Assembly (NCBI GenBank): GCA_900549135.1
Contig: URNI01000017.1
Span: 1-26,542 of the forward strand
DNA length: 26,542 nt
Reading direction: 5' to 3'
DNA from: an uncultured Collinsella sp.
GTDB taxonomy: Bacteria > Actinomycetota > Coriobacteriia > Coriobacteriales > Coriobacteriaceae
Under the pieces are notes generated by a model. It did not search any database. It was not told the DNA's origin and saw only the letters and a list, made by a program, of their open reading frames with translations. Below are positions 1 to 8,044 of the stretch, piece by piece. Position numbers and translations under genes: made by a program. Each line of letters begins with the position of its first letter. Position 1 is the stretch's first letter.

Positions 1-113
1 AATTACGGACGGGGCGCAACAGGCCACACGGCGTTATACAAATATGTAAAATCCAGCAACAACAGGTACCAGGCCCGTTCATTTCTGTCGGTTCGCCCTC
101 AATCTCAAAACCA
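1..113. other. Unassigned left edge
   Basis: I see no gene, terminator or clear motif in this leading stretch. It lies upstream of the paired palindromes that precede the HipA-like gene, and may belong to the end or the promoter region of something outside the window. Confidence 0.4.
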
Positions 114-174
114 TTCGTTAGAACGAATAGTTTTAATTACAATTGCTATATATAAAACTATTCGTTCTAACGAA
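114..174 (+). promoter_or_regulatory. Paired palindromic operator and promoter of the HTH-HipA gene
   Basis: A perfect 22-bp inverted repeat (114-135 and 153-174) flanks a 17-bp AT-rich centre. Each arm holds its own palindrome of the form TTCGTT-N2-AACGAA, at 114-127 and 161-174, so there are two operator-like sites 47 bp apart. An extended -10 (TGC then TATATA, 144-152) lies between them, which puts the transcript start near the right site. The right site also touches the ribosome binding site GAAGG (172-176). This is the geometry expected for autorepression by the HTH domain of the downstream protein, which is an inference. Confidence 0.7.
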
Positions 175-184
175 GGGTTTCGCG

Positions 185-1525
185 ATGCTTATTACCAAGG
201 AAGCCGCCGAGCTGCTCGGCATCACCCCGCGCAGGGTGCAGGAGCTCATTAAGAACGGCGCGCTGACCGCCCGCAAGGCTTCTGGTGTATGGCTCATCGA
301 CAAAGACAGCGTCGACACGCGACTCCGCTCCGTGACCAAAACGGGGGGACGTCCCCGCCGCGGCCACGGTAAGAGCGAGATCGCGTTCACCCTCATGAAC
401 CGCACGTACGAAGTCGCTCAGCTGGTCTACAGCACATCGCGAAAAGACTTTACCCACATCGGTGCCGACATCGATTACGCCCACGCCCCTATTGGAGTAT
501 TTGGCCCTAATAGCCCCATATCGCTCGACTCCTTCCGCATCTGGTGGCGCGGCCGCGGTATCCCGCTCGCACGCATTGGGCTAGCCTCCCTGCTTGCAGA
601 AGCCGCAGTCGATGTTCCCGATGAACTCGTCCAGCGAAATCTCGGCCTCTCCCTATCCGACCAGTATTGGATTAGACCCCAAGATTCCGGTCTCGCCTGG
701 GAGGATATCAGCTTCTTCAATAACACCTTTGATGACGTCTCGCTGTCCATTGCGCCCTTTGCCCCAGAGGGAAAAGCGGCTGCCGCAAAGCCCGATTACA
801 CCTCGGACGGCAATCTTCAAAAGTACTGGACGTGCGAGGGCGAGCGTCGAATTCTGCATAAGGCAGGAGCGCACCTGAACCAGGAACCTTATAACGAGCT
901 GGTGGCGACCGCGCTCCACCGTCGCATCCTAAACGCCTGCGATTATGTGCCTTACTCGCTCGAGGGCACGGGCACTTCCGCCCTGAGCATATGCGATGTC
1001 TTCTTAACTGATGAAGAAGAGTATGTCCCCGCGTTCTATGTAAACCAGCACGCAAACGCAGATGAACGACTAACCGACTACGAGCGATACGTAGCAAACT
1101 GCGAGGAACTCGGGGTGACAGGCGTCAAGGATGCCCTTGACCGCATGATCGTGTGTGACGACATCATCGCCAACTACGATCGTCATTGGCGCAACTTCGG
1201 CCTCGTGCGAAACGTCAACTCACTGGTCTGCAGACCAGCCCCCATCTTCGATTCGGGGTCATCGCTCTGGTGCAACATCTCTCTTGAGGAGCTTCGGGCA
1301 GGAGAGCACAGTTTTACCAGCGCGCAGTTTCATTCAAGCCCCGCCAAACAAATGTTGCTCGTCGAGGACATGGGCTGGTTTGACGGCGACAAACTCGAGA
1401 GTTTCGTTGACGAGGCAATCGAAATCCTATCCAAAAACGACGCTCTTACAGCGAGACTGCCTTATCTAAAAGAGGCGCTAACATGGCGCCTCGAAAGAAT
1501 GATCGACATCGCTGAATGGAGTTAG
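185..1525 (+). CDS. HTH-HipA-like kinase fusion protein
   Basis: A 446-residue protein. Residues 1-48 form an excisionase/MerR-type helix-turn-helix (ITKEAAELLGITPRRVQELI). Residues 49-60 are a basic linker. The C-terminal half resembles HipA-type Ser/Thr kinases: QEPYNE near 223-228, the catalytic loop YDRHWRN with Asp322, and a DFG-like FDSG with Asp356. It lacks the N-terminal subdomain found in classical HipA. HipA kinases are toxins that phosphorylate translation factors such as glutamyl-tRNA synthetase; whether this one is toxic is unknown. The start at 185 is chosen because GAAGG lies 8 bp upstream and the HTH begins there. The earlier in-frame start at 143 would lie within the promoter. 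There is no separate antitoxin gene, so the HTH domain may supply the repressor function in cis. It is convergent with the YacP-type gene, 27 bp apart. Confidence 0.8.
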   Translation: MLITKEAAELLGITPRRVQELIKNGALTARKASGVWLIDKDSVDTRLRSVTKTGGRPRRGHGKSEIAFTLMNRTYEVAQLVYSTSRKDFTHIGADIDYAHAPIGVFGPNSPISLDSFRIWWRGRGIPLARIGLASLLAEAAVDVPDELVQRNLGLSLSDQYWIRPQDSGLAWEDISFFNNTFDDVSLSIAPFAPEGKAAAAKPDYTSDGNLQKYWTCEGERRILHKAGAHLNQEPYNELVATALHRRILNACDYVPYSLEGTGTSALSICDVFLTDEEEYVPAFYVNQHANADERLTDYERYVANCEELGVTGVKDALDRMIVCDDIIANYDRHWRNFGLVRNVNSLVCRPAPIFDSGSSLWCNISLEELRAGEHSFTSAQFHSSPAKQMLLVEDMGWFDGDKLESFVDEAIEILSKNDALTARLPYLKEALTWRLERMIDIAEWS

Positions 1526-1552
1526 CGAGACAGCATCGCCCCGCCAACTCCC

Positions 1553-2230
1553 CTACCTCCCGCGCAGAGCTTTGAGCTTGGCCAGGGCATCGGGGCTCAG
1601 GCGGCTGCCCAGGGTCATCTTGATCTGCGGAGCTTTCTCTGCCTCGTGAACGTCGTTATCGATCTGTTTGATCTCGTCCACCAGCATGCGGCTCGATATG
1701 CGCGTGACACCCTTGCCCATGACGACGGCCTGAATCGTGCCGTCGCTCGATACCACGGAGCACGCGCGGCCTTCTTCGCGCGCCTCGATGCAGAGCTTCT
1801 GCACCACGGTATCGGCCGATACGCCCGTCGGCGAAAACTCGATGCGCACGCCGCGGGCCGGCAGGTTGGGGCGCTCGTTGGAGATATTGCCCGCGCCGTC
1901 GAACACGATCACGGCCTCGTAGCGGCCCTGGGCAAACGCCGCAACATCGTTGATGAGCGCGGTGCGCGCCATATCGTGAACGTCGCTGGAATACGGATCG
2001 TCGGAATGGTCGTAGACGAGCTTTTCGTAGCGCGGCGTGCAGTGAATCACGTTGTAGCCGTCGACCACCAGCAGCTCGGGCTTATTGGAATGCACTGTCG
2101 AGACCGGGTCGGCAATAGCCTGCGCAAACGCATTGCCGCCCACGCCGTAGGTCGCGGCCGAAACAATCGGCTTGGCCGAGCCCTCGCCAAAGCGCTTGGC
2201 CTTGGACTTGGCGCGGTTCTTCTTGGACAT
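1553..2230 (-). CDS. YacP/Rae1-like NYN-domain RNase
   Basis: A 225-residue protein. The first ~20 residues are basic. From about residue 52 it has a NYN (PIN-like) fold: LLVVDGYNVIH with Asp57, IVFDGAGN with Asp111, and a third acidic region at VVSSDGT. These residues match the metal-binding acidic cluster of YacP proteins. The Bacillus homologue Rae1 is an endonuclease that cleaves certain mRNAs on the ribosome. The gene directly follows rlmB with 3 bp between stop and start. Its Shine-Dalgarno GGAG (2237-2240) lies within the last codons of rlmB, so translation is probably coupled. The cysS-rlmB-yacP order is also found in Firmicutes, which supports the call. The exact substrate here is an inference. 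Confidence 0.85.
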   Translation of the reverse strand: MSKKNRAKSKAKRFGEGSAKPIVSAATYGVGGNAFAQAIADPVSTVHSNKPELLVVDGYNVIHCTPRYEKLVYDHSDDPYSSDVHDMARTALINDVAAFAQGRYEAVIVFDGAGNISNERPNLPARGVRIEFSPTGVSADTVVQKLCIEAREEGRACSVVSSDGTIQAVVMGKGVTRISSRMLVDEIKQIDNDVHEAEKAPQIKMTLGSRLSPDALAKLKALRGR

Positions 2231-2233
2231 GCG

Positions 2234-3154
2234 CTACTCCTCCCCCATGAGCTCGCCGGCATTGCGGCGCAGCCACTCAAAGCACAGCGCCGTGGTCGCC
2301 TGGGCAACATTGAGGCTCTCGGTCATGCCGCGCTGGGGAAGCTTGGTCAAAAAGTCGCATTTCTCGAGCACCAAGCGCGAGATGCCGTCGCCCTCGGAGC
2401 CCATGACGAGTGCCACGCGCCCCTCGAAGGGAGCGTCCCAGCAGCTGCCCTCGGCGTGCTCGGAAGCACCGCCCACCCAAAAGCCAGCGGCCTTGAGGTC
2501 ATCGAGCGCACGGGCGATATTGGGAACCTGCGCGATAGGCAGGTGCATGACGGCGCCGGCAGAGGTCTTGTAGCTGCCGACGGTCACACCGGCGGCGCGC
2601 TTGTTGGCAATGATGACGCCCGCCGCGCCCACGACCTCGGCGGAGCGCACGATGGCACCAAAGTTGCCGTCGTCGGTCACATGGTCGAGCACGATGACGA
2701 GCGCCGGACCGTCGCCCGCGCGGTCGAGGATATCGGCAACGCCAGCGTAAGGGAAGTTACCAACCTCGAGCGCAATGCCCTGGTGAGCGCCATGGCTCGA
2801 CAGTGCATCGAGCTGCGCGCGCGGCACATACTTAATGCGGACACCCGCGGCGTTGAGGTCGTCGACCAGACGCGACAAAGCGGCATCGCGCTCCCCGCCC
2901 TCGGCAATGAGCGCGCAATTGATGGGAAAACCAGTGCGTAGCGCCTCGGCGGCAGCACGACGACCTTCGATAAACTCGCCCTTGGGGACCTGAACGTTGT
3001 CGCGGTTGCGATCTCGCTGAGGACGTGCAGCCTGGGCTTGGGAGCGCTCGCGCTGGCCCTTGGGAGCGGCAGCGCGGTCGTTGCGGCGACCCGGACGCGA
3101 GCCAGAAGCAGCCTGCTTGCCTCCACGCGGTGCACGCTTGCGATTGTCGGCCAT
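2234..3154 (-). CDS. rlmB: 23S rRNA (guanosine-2'-O-)-methyltransferase RlmB-type (TrmH/SpoU family)
   Basis: A 306-residue SAM-dependent 2'-O-ribose methyltransferase. The first ~55 residues are rich in Arg, Ala and Gln and are probably disordered. The substrate-binding domain follows (EFIEGRRAAAEAL, about 60-140), then the knotted SpoU domain. The three SpoU motifs are visible: LDHVTDDGNFGAIVRSAE (motif 1, ~156-173), VMGSEGDGISR (motif 2, ~250) and LPQRGMTESLNVAQA (motif 3, ~272). The ATG at 3154 is preferred over a TTG at 3175 because AGGAGGT (3161-3167) sits just upstream of it. RlmB methylates G2251 of E. coli 23S rRNA; the family also contains close paralogues, so the exact target base is inferred. 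It lies downstream of the cysS terminator and is coupled to the nuclease gene. Confidence 0.9.
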   Translation of the reverse strand: MADNRKRAPRGGKQAASGSRPGRRNDRAAAPKGQRERSQAQAARPQRDRNRDNVQVPKGEFIEGRRAAAEALRTGFPINCALIAEGGERDAALSRLVDDLNAAGVRIKYVPRAQLDALSSHGAHQGIALEVGNFPYAGVADILDRAGDGPALVIVLDHVTDDGNFGAIVRSAEVVGAAGVIIANKRAAGVTVGSYKTSAGAVMHLPIAQVPNIARALDDLKAAGFWVGGASEHAEGSCWDAPFEGRVALVMGSEGDGISRLVLEKCDFLTKLPQRGMTESLNVAQATTALCFEWLRRNAGELMGEE

Positions 3155-3197
3155 AAAGCGACCTCCTAAATACAACTATCAAACGAAACAAAATAAA

Positions 3198-3229
3198 CGA
3201 CCGCCCATGAATATTAATTCGGGCGGTCG
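3198..3229 (-). terminator. Intrinsic terminator after cysS
   Basis: A 9-bp perfect stem (3198-3206 with 3221-3229) with a 14-nt AT-rich loop. On the minus strand it is followed by a T-rich tract (TTTATTTTGTTT). It lies between cysS and rlmB and leaves only about 43 bp for an rlmB promoter. Confidence 0.75.
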
Positions 3230-3232
3230 GTA

Positions 3233-3334
3233 CGGGTTTTCCAAGTGCCCGAGATTGCCGTGAAAGAGGAGCGACGCGTACTTGAGTACGCGAGCGACGG
3301 TTTGAACGGCAAGGTCGGGCGCTTGGGAAACCCG
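3233..3334 (-). repeat. Long imperfect palindrome in the cysS 3' region
   Basis: The arms 3233-3261 and 3306-3334 pair along 29 positions with only two mismatches and two G-U pairs. Inside lies a second stem of about 8 bp (3275-3282 with 3285-3292). It begins 7 bp past the cysS stop codon and precedes the terminator. As RNA it would fold into a hairpin of about 100 nt. It could be a REP/MITE-like element or an mRNA-stabilising 3' structure. Confidence 0.75.
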
Positions 3335-3340
3335 CGGGGA

Positions 3341-4807
3341 TTAGAGAGATTTGATACGAGTGCCAGCGGCAGTATCCTCGATCGTCAGCCCCAGGTCCTT
3401 GAGCTGGTCGCGGATGGCGTCAGCCAGATCCCAGTTCTTAGCGGCGCGGGCCTCGGCGCGGGCCTCGAGAATCTTGGCAGCGGCCTCGTCCACGTCGTCA
3501 CCCGTGTAGGCAACCAAACCGGCGGCAACGCCCAGCAGACCCAGCGGCAGCTCGACCTTGGGCTCGGGAAGCTCGACGCCAAGCGTATCGAGCAGCTCGG
3601 CCAGCGTGTCAGCGGCGGCAAGCGCGGCGGCCTTGTCGGCAGCATCGCCCGCCTGCTCCAGGTACTGGTTGCACTCGGTCACAAAGCCAAAGACGGCACC
3701 CATGGCACCAGCGGTGTTAAAGTCGTCGTCCATGCACTCCTTAAAGGTGACACGAGTCTCGGCGGCCTTGGCGGCAAACGCCTCGGCGGCAGCCGCATCG
3801 GCATCGGCCGTCGCATGGTTCGCGGCCCAGCGCAGGTTCTCGACCGTACCGGCGATACGCGTGAGCGAGTTCTCGGCACCCTCCAGGCGCTCCCAAGAAA
3901 AATCGAGCGGCGAGCGATAGCTCGTCTGCAGCATCAGCAGACGCAGAGCGGCAGCGGAGTGTTGCTCGAGGACCTCGGCCAGCGTAAAGAAGTTGCCGAG
4001 CGACTTGGACATCTTCTCGCCGTCTACCAGCAGCATGCCCGTGTGCATCCAAGTGTTGGAGAAGCCCTGGTGCCAGGCGCAGGTGGCCTGGGCGCACTCG
4101 TTCTCGTGATGCGGGAAGGCAAGGTCGGAGCCGCCGCCGTGGATATCGATCGGGGTACCCAGGTAGCGATGCACCATGGCGGCGCACTCGGTGTGCCAAC
4201 CGGGACGGCCCTCGCCCCAGGGGCTCGGCCAGCTGGGCTCGCCGGGCTTGGCGGCCTTCCACAGGGCAAAGTCGAGCGGGTCGTTCTTGTCCTCGTTCTC
4301 CTCGATGCGCGCACCCACCATCAGGTCGTCGATGTTGCGGCCCGAGACCTGACCATAGTTGGGATCGCTGCGCACGGCAAAGTACACATCGCCGTTATCG
4401 GCTGCGTAAGCGTGGCCCTGCTCGATAAGCGTCTTGATCATGGCGATCATGGGGCCGATCTCCTTGGTGGCGCGGGGGCGCACATCGGGATCGAGCACGT
4501 TGGCGGCGCGCATGACGCCAATGAACTTATCCGAGAACTCCGTTGCGACCTCGGCAGCCGTACGGCCCTGCTCGTTGGCGCGCTTGATGATCTTGTCATC
4601 GACATCGGTGAGGTTCTGGGCGAACGTGACCTCGTAGCCGCTCGCGATGAGCCAGCGACGAATCACGTCAAAGCTGATGAACGTGCGGGCATTGCCGATG
4701 TGGATGTTGTCGTAGACCGTGGGGCCGCACACGTACATGCGGACCTTGCCGGACTCGATGGGCTGGAACTCTTCCTTTTTATGGGTAGCGCTGTTGTAGA
4801 TACGCAT
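3341..4807 (-). CDS. cysS: Cysteinyl-tRNA synthetase
   Basis: A 488-residue class I aminoacyl-tRNA synthetase that charges tRNA-Cys in the cytoplasm. The HIGH-type motif HIGN is at 36-39 and KMSKS at 265-269. The zinc-binding set matches the family: Cys27 (CGPTVYD), Cys208 (WHTECAAM), His233 and Glu237 (FPHHENE). Family features such as NLTDVDDKI and LDFALWKA are present. The C-terminal anticodon-binding part is Ala-rich. The ATG at 4807 has AAGGAG (4814-4819) directly upstream, overlapping the ispF stop codon, so ispF and cysS are closely coupled. Length is normal. Its 3' end is followed by a long palindrome and a terminator. Confidence 0.97.
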   Translation of the reverse strand: MRIYNSATHKKEEFQPIESGKVRMYVCGPTVYDNIHIGNARTFISFDVIRRWLIASGYEVTFAQNLTDVDDKIIKRANEQGRTAAEVATEFSDKFIGVMRAANVLDPDVRPRATKEIGPMIAMIKTLIEQGHAYAADNGDVYFAVRSDPNYGQVSGRNIDDLMVGARIEENEDKNDPLDFALWKAAKPGEPSWPSPWGEGRPGWHTECAAMVHRYLGTPIDIHGGGSDLAFPHHENECAQATCAWHQGFSNTWMHTGMLLVDGEKMSKSLGNFFTLAEVLEQHSAAALRLLMLQTSYRSPLDFSWERLEGAENSLTRIAGTVENLRWAANHATADADAAAAEAFAAKAAETRVTFKECMDDDFNTAGAMGAVFGFVTECNQYLEQAGDAADKAAALAAADTLAELLDTLGVELPEPKVELPLGLLGVAAGLVAYTGDDVDEAAAKILEARAEARAAKNWDLADAIRDQLKDLGLTIEDTAAGTRIKSL

Positions 4808-4810
4808 TCG

Positions 4811-5305
4811 TTACTCCTTAACGATTTTCTGTAGCAGGCAGACGGCCCAGGCGCCGATTCCCTCGCCCTGGCCTTCCCAACCGAGCTTTTCGGTCGTAGT
4901 GGCGGCGACGCCCACGTTTTCGACATCGACGCCCAAGGCATGGGCGAGGTTGGCGCGCATGGCATCGCGGTGCGGGGTGATCTTAGGCTGCTGGCAGGCA
5001 ATGGTGCAATCGGCATCGACAAACTCAAAGCCCAACTCGCGCGCATAGTCCATCACGCGAGCGAGCAGCACCATCGAGTCGGCACCCTCATAGGCGGGGT
5101 CGGTATCGGGGAATAGCTTGCCGATGTCTCCCCCGCGGCAGGCGCCCAGAATGGCGTCGGCCAAGGCGTGCGCGAGCACATCGGCATCCGAGTGGCCCAG
5201 CAGGCCGCGCTCGTAGGGAATGTCGACACCGCCGATGATACATCGACGCCCCTCCACCAGACGGTGAACGTCGTAGCCATGGCCAATGCGCAGGTTACTG
5301 AACAT
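4811..5305 (-). CDS. ispF: 2-C-methyl-D-erythritol 2,4-cyclodiphosphate synthase
   Basis: A 164-residue enzyme that converts CDP-ME 2-phosphate to MEcPP with release of CMP, the fifth step of the MEP isoprenoid pathway; the family forms trimers. The Zn-binding GHGYDVH motif (Asp and His near residues 8-10) is present, as are GHSDADVLAHAL and the ATTTEKLG motif near the C-terminus. The ATG at 5305 gives the usual family length; a longer reading from a TTG at 5338 adds only a non-conserved leader. The gene overlaps the end of ispD by 11 bp and is followed by cysS after 3 bp, so the three genes are probably one transcript. Confidence 0.96.
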   Translation of the reverse strand: MFSNLRIGHGYDVHRLVEGRRCIIGGVDIPYERGLLGHSDADVLAHALADAILGACRGGDIGKLFPDTDPAYEGADSMVLLARVMDYARELGFEFVDADCTIACQQPKITPHRDAMRANLAHALGVDVENVGVAATTTEKLGWEGQGEGIGAWAVCLLQKIVKE

Positions 5306-6023
5306 GGGGAAGGTCCTCTCCCTCGGCCATGCGGCCAAGCAGAATCGCGGTTACGGGACGCAGGTCCTCGGGCACCGTCACCTTAAGGTTATCGCGCGGG
5401 CTCTGGACACAGCGGACGCGCCCGCCCATGCGCTCGACCAGCGACGAATCATCGGTGCCGATAAAGCCCTCGGCAATGGCTGCAGCGTGGGCGCGCTTCA
5501 TAGCATCGACGCTAAAGATCTGCGGCGTCTGCGCAGCCCAGTAGAGCTCACGCGGCGGCGTCTCGACGATGTTGTCGCCATCGACGATCTTGAGCGTGTC
5601 GATCGCGGGCTGGCCGCACACGACACCGTCGAGCGAGCGGTCGCTCACGAGCACGTCGATAGCGTGGTCGATGGCCTCGGTCGTAATGAGCGGACGAGCG
5701 CCATCGTGGATGGCAACGTATTCAAAGCCCGCCGGAGCCGCATGCACGCCGGCACGGGTGGAATCCTGACGGGTATCGCCGGCATCGGCAATGCTGATGG
5801 GCGTGTCATAGTCAAACGGGTCGATGGCCAGGCGGCGCATCTCGGCACGACGCTCGGCAGGGCAAACCACGACGATGTGGCCGACCTTATCGCTCCGATC
5901 GAACGCGCGAATGGACCAGCTCATAAGCGGACGGCCCGCTACATTGACGAGCTGCTTGCCACCGGGGTTACCAAAGCGCTGGCCGCTGCCACCGGCAACG
6001 ACCACGGCGCATACGGGCGCCAT
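5295..6023 (-). CDS. ispD: 2-C-methyl-D-erythritol 4-phosphate cytidylyltransferase
   Basis: A 242-residue nucleotidyltransferase that makes CDP-ME from MEP and CTP, the third step of the MEP pathway. It shows the nucleotide-binding start VVAGGSGQRFG followed by GKQ, then HDGARPL, PAIDTLK, QTPQIF and RDNLKVTVPEDL, all signatures of IspD. The ATG overlaps the disA stop by one base (TAATG), a classic coupling arrangement. It overlaps ispF by 11 bp at its other end. ispD next to ispF is a common pairing and the two are fused in some bacteria. Length is normal and nothing looks broken. Confidence 0.96.
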   Translation of the reverse strand: MAPVCAVVVAGGSGQRFGNPGGKQLVNVAGRPLMSWSIRAFDRSDKVGHIVVVCPAERRAEMRRLAIDPFDYDTPISIADAGDTRQDSTRAGVHAAPAGFEYVAIHDGARPLITTEAIDHAIDVLVSDRSLDGVVCGQPAIDTLKIVDGDNIVETPPRELYWAAQTPQIFSVDAMKRAHAAAIAEGFIGTDDSSLVERMGGRVRCVQSPRDNLKVTVPEDLRPVTAILLGRMAEGEDLPHVQ

Positions 6024-7090
6024 TATGCGTTCCCCTGTTTGGTGCCCTTCATGCGGTACAGGGAGTCCGCAAGAATGGCAGGGTTGTTAACGCCAAAGTC
6101 GCCCAGGCGCTCCGGATCCTCGCTGATGTCGTCCATGAGCTCCTGCAACGAGCCATACTCGTCGACGATCTTCTCGGCCACGCCGTCGCGCACAACGGAC
6201 ACGCGCGAAAGTGTGCGCAGGCCCAGCGGTGTCATGACGGAGTCCTCGTCCAGGTCGTCATAGCCCAGAACTGCCGCCACGTGCTGCGGGTCGGACAGGT
6301 CCTTAGGCGTCATGCGAGCGAGCTCTGCACGAATCTTCTCGGCGTTTGCCTCGGAGGAATCGCTCGCGTAGTCGCGGATCATCAGGTCGTACTCGGTATC
6401 CATGCTAGAGCCCGCGAGCTGTTCGAGCTGCATCTGCACGAGCTTGCCCTGGTTGCCCAGCTTGACGATGCAATCCTTAAGCTCAGTCTTTGCCTGCTGC
6501 ATGATCTCGAAACTCGAGAAAATGCCGGTGATGTCGGCAAGCGTGACGTAGTCGTCGAGCTCAAGGGCCGTCAGGCGCAGCAAGGAGCGGTCGAGCGACT
6601 GACGAGTAGTCTGAAGCGTGGCGACGAGCTGGTTGACCGAGCTCATGATGGTGGTGACGGGCTGGATCTCGTAGCTCTTGCCGTGAACGTACACGTTAAC
6701 GACGGCACGACGGGCCGAGACCGAGATCACGATGGCATCGGTGAGCACCGACATGCGAGCGGCGGTGCGGTGACGCATGCCCGTCTCGCTCGTGGCAAGC
6801 GAGGGATCGGGATTGAGGTGGAAGTTGGCGCGCAGGATCTGGGTGAGGTCGCCGTCGATGACGATAGCACCGTCCATCTTGGAGAGCTCGAACAGACGGT
6901 TCGAGGTGAACGAAATGTTGAGCGGGAAGCCGTCGTTACCGGCAGCGAGCACGTTTTCGGTGTCGCCGACGCAGATAAGGGCGCCCAGGTGACCGGCGAT
7001 GATCATGTCGAGGGCGGTGCGGATCGGCTGACCAGGTGCCGTCAGGCGGATGGCCTGTTCCATACGCTTTTGCAGCTCGTTCTTATCCAA
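6023..7090 (-). CDS. disA: Diadenylate cyclase DisA
   Basis: A 355-residue protein that condenses two ATP into the second messenger c-di-AMP and scans DNA for branched structures. The N-terminal DAC domain has the DGA motif (73-75, KMDGAIVIDGD) and RHRTA (106-110). A helical spine follows, and a C-terminal helix-hairpin-helix (YGSLQELMDDISEDPERL) binds DNA. The start is a TTG at 7090. No in-frame ATG or GTG lies between it and the upstream stop, and GGGAG lies about 8 bp before it. It heads the disA-ispD-ispF-cysS unit. In Bacillus disA also sits between clpC/radA and ispD, so the location is ancestral. It is divergent from mntP. Confidence 0.95.
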   Translation of the reverse strand: MDKNELQKRMEQAIRLTAPGQPIRTALDMIIAGHLGALICVGDTENVLAAGNDGFPLNISFTSNRLFELSKMDGAIVIDGDLTQILRANFHLNPDPSLATSETGMRHRTAARMSVLTDAIVISVSARRAVVNVYVHGKSYEIQPVTTIMSSVNQLVATLQTTRQSLDRSLLRLTALELDDYVTLADITGIFSSFEIMQQAKTELKDCIVKLGNQGKLVQMQLEQLAGSSMDTEYDLMIRDYASDSSEANAEKIRAELARMTPKDLSDPQHVAAVLGYDDLDEDSVMTPLGLRTLSRVSVVRDGVAEKIVDEYGSLQELMDDISEDPERLGDFGVNNPAILADSLYRMKGTKQGNA

Positions 7091-7249
7091 GGCATCGCTC
7101 CCATCGTATACGCTCCATAAACGCTAAATAGTTTCTCACGGTTTGTCCCTGCGGCGCTTGCGAAATCCGATGCTTACAGAATGAGCGAACACAGCTGAGA
7201 GCCCAACCCAAATCAGCTGTTCATGTGGTAGCATCGGGATTCGCATAAA

Positions 7250-7345
7250 TGAGGGAGTAGTCGCGTGATCGGGTTCGCCTCCGGTGGCGCGGCAAGTCAA
7301 CACACTGGCCGATGCGGCCTGGCTTGCCTTAATGAACGAGACTCG
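7250..7345 (+). ncRNA. yybP-ykoY-type manganese riboswitch
   Basis: The leader of mntP carries the family hallmarks: GGGAGTAG at 7253-7260, a small hairpin (CGCC 7276-7279 with GGCG 7286-7289), GGCAAG (7291-7296) pairing with CTTGCC (7323-7328), an internal GGCC hairpin (7307-7319), and a 3' GAGAC at 7338-7342. The GTCAACACACTGG segment resembles the mntP leader of E. coli. Known members sense Mn2+ and turn on manganese efflux genes, which fits the downstream gene. Confidence 0.8.
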
Positions 7346-7383
7346 TGGCTGTGCGCGCAACGCGTACGCCACGGGTCTTTTTT
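7339..7383 (+). terminator. Riboswitch expression-platform terminator
   Basis: AGACTCGTGGC (7339-7349) pairs with GCCACGGGTCT (7368-7378), with a G-U pair. An inner stem of about 7 bp adds to it, and a T-run follows to 7383. Its 5' arm uses the last bases of the aptamer (GAGAC), so aptamer folding and termination are mutually exclusive. That is how a transcriptional ON switch for Mn2+ would work. Confidence 0.75.
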
Positions 7384-7436
7384 GTTACTCCCCCAAGAGG
7401 TACACGCGGGCCCGCCCGCAGAGAGGGAGCCAGACT

Positions 7437-8015
7437 ATGGGACTCGCAGAGCTTGTGTTGCTCGCTATCGGCCTTTCTATGGACGCTTTTGCCGTATCCA
7501 TCTGCAAGGGCCTTGGCATGAAAAGGATCAACCTTAAGGTCGCCGTGATACTCGGCCTGTTCTTTGGCGGTTTCCAGGCCGGCATGCCCGTAATTGGGTG
7601 GGCCCTTGGTAGCCAGTTCATGGGCATCATCAGCCCCATCGACCACTGGATCGCCTTTATCCTGCTCGCCTTTATCGGCGGCAAGATGCTGTGGGAAGCC
7701 TTTACTGAGGACGAGAACGAAGGCGACGGCAAGGATGCCGAAAAGATCGACCTGGGCGAATATCTAATCCTTGCCATCGCCACCTCGATTGACGCGCTTG
7801 CCGTGGGCATCTCGTTTGCCGCGCTTTCCGTCGACATCGTTCCCGCCGTGTCGCTCATTGGCATCACGACCTTTGTCTTCTCCGTTGCCGGCGTAGCGAT
7901 CGGCCACACCTTTGGCGCGCGCTACGAAAAGCCCGCCACCATCGTGGGTGGCGTCGTGCTCGTCCTCATCGGCCTCAAGATTTTGCTGGAGCATCTGGGG
8001 ATTTTGGCGCTGTAA
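7437..8015 (+). CDS. mntP: Manganese efflux pump MntP
   Basis: A 192-residue inner-membrane protein with about six transmembrane segments arranged as two related halves. Each half opens with an Asp-containing motif: LSMDAFAVSICKG (Asp16) and TSIDALAVGIS (Asp119). This is typical of the MntP family, which exports Mn2+. A charged loop (EDENEGDGKDAEK) separates the halves. The ATG at 7437 is preferred over the upstream in-frame start at 7284, which lies inside the riboswitch. A GAGGGAG Shine-Dalgarno (7423-7429) precedes the ATG. Length matches E. coli MntP (188 residues). It is transcribed away from disA and ends at a strong terminator shared with the hipBA control region. Confidence 0.92.
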   Translation: MGLAELVLLAIGLSMDAFAVSICKGLGMKRINLKVAVILGLFFGGFQAGMPVIGWALGSQFMGIISPIDHWIAFILLAFIGGKMLWEAFTEDENEGDGKDAEKIDLGEYLILAIATSIDALAVGISFAALSVDIVPAVSLIGITTFVFSVAGVAIGHTFGARYEKPATIVGGVVLVLIGLKILLEHLGILAL

Positions 8016-8044
8016 AACACCCTTCAAAACTAAACGTCCGGATG

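Noticed and set aside
7284..7436. N-terminal extension of MntP by 51 residues
   Set aside because: This stretch is the riboswitch and its terminator; the family start and a good ribosome binding site lie at 7437.
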